This document shows, piece after piece, positions 6,567 through 6,645 of a stretch of 6,645 nucleotides of DNA (positions are counted from its first letter, which is position 1; each line of letters starts with the position of its first letter). Source of the DNA: Helicobacteraceae bacterium (GTDB taxonomy: Bacteria; Campylobacterota; Campylobacteria; Campylobacterales; Sulfurimonadaceae); NCBI GenBank assembly GCA_030596305.1, contig JAUVKK010000054.1, forward strand, positions 1 through 6,645. The letters are read 5' to 3'. The notes beneath the pieces are model-generated. The model made no database searches and was not told the origin of the DNA. It saw only the letters and a list, made by a program, of their open reading frames with translations. The translations under genes and the position numbers were made by a program.

Positions 6567-6645
6567 CTACCCTTTAAATCGGAAATTTTTTATAATAGAA
6601 ATTTTTTTGTTCTTTGTCGGAACGAGCCAAAATTTTATCTTATTA
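6567..6645 (-). CDS. yidD: C-terminal end of a probable YidD membrane-insertion factor (partial)
   Basis: An open frame enters from the right edge and ends at the TAG at 6569-6567. The visible 25 residues include KFWLVPTKNKKISIIKNFR before the final FKG. This matches my recollection of how Campylobacterota YidD (DUF37) proteins end, with an aromatic strand followed by a basic tail. YidD is a small membrane-associated protein that supports YidC-dependent insertion. Position supports the call: yidD directly precedes yidC in most Proteobacteria, and here its stop lies 3 nt before the yidC start. The stretch also contains A-rich runs, in keeping with a Lys-rich tail. The start and the cysteine-containing core lie outside the window, so identification rests on tail plus context. 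Confidence 0.72.
   Translation of the reverse strand, partial: NKIKFWLVPTKNKKISIIKNFRFKG

Overview
The window looks like the chromosome of a Campylobacterota (Epsilonproteobacteria) species, probably close to Sulfurimonas. This rests on an AT-rich sequence, TAAAAT/TATAAT-type -10 boxes without clear -35 boxes, the gene order yidD-yidC-jag-mnmE, and the style of the YidC and RuvX proteins. The genus is an inference from recalled family features, not from a database search.

Right to left on the minus strand there is a compact housekeeping cluster. It begins with the last 25 codons of a probable yidD (cut by the window edge), followed by yidC (TTG start, 3 nt after the yidD stop), jag/khpB (2 nt after yidC), a 237-nt spacer, mnmE, and ruvX (TTG start, 1 nt after the mnmE stop). 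YidD and YidC serve inner-membrane protein insertion. Jag is a KH-domain RNA-binding protein usually encoded beside YidC. MnmE modifies the wobble uridine of tRNAs. RuvX (YqgF) is an RNase H-fold nuclease. The jag-mnmE spacer is the least ordinary non-coding stretch. It holds a GC-rich imperfect inverted repeat of about 105 nt with 10-nt complementary ends, a short ATTCCTG/CAGGAAT hairpin, and a likely promoter for mnmE-ruvX.

On the left, ilvC (class I ketol-acid reductoisomerase, isoleucine/valine synthesis) lies on the minus strand. It diverges from an unrecognised acidic cytosolic protein on the plus strand; the 150-190 nt between them carries one good -10 box in each direction. The plus-strand gene ends at a strong intrinsic terminator and converges on ruvX across a 180-nt spacer that also contains an inverted repeat and a GC-rich patch.

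No tRNA, rRNA, CRISPR array, insertion sequence or transposase is visible, and no gap longer than 300 nt lacks a gene. I see no clear evidence of a new multi-gene system. The points most worth following are the spacer repeats, the unrecognised protein next to ilvC, and the degenerate R3H region of Jag.
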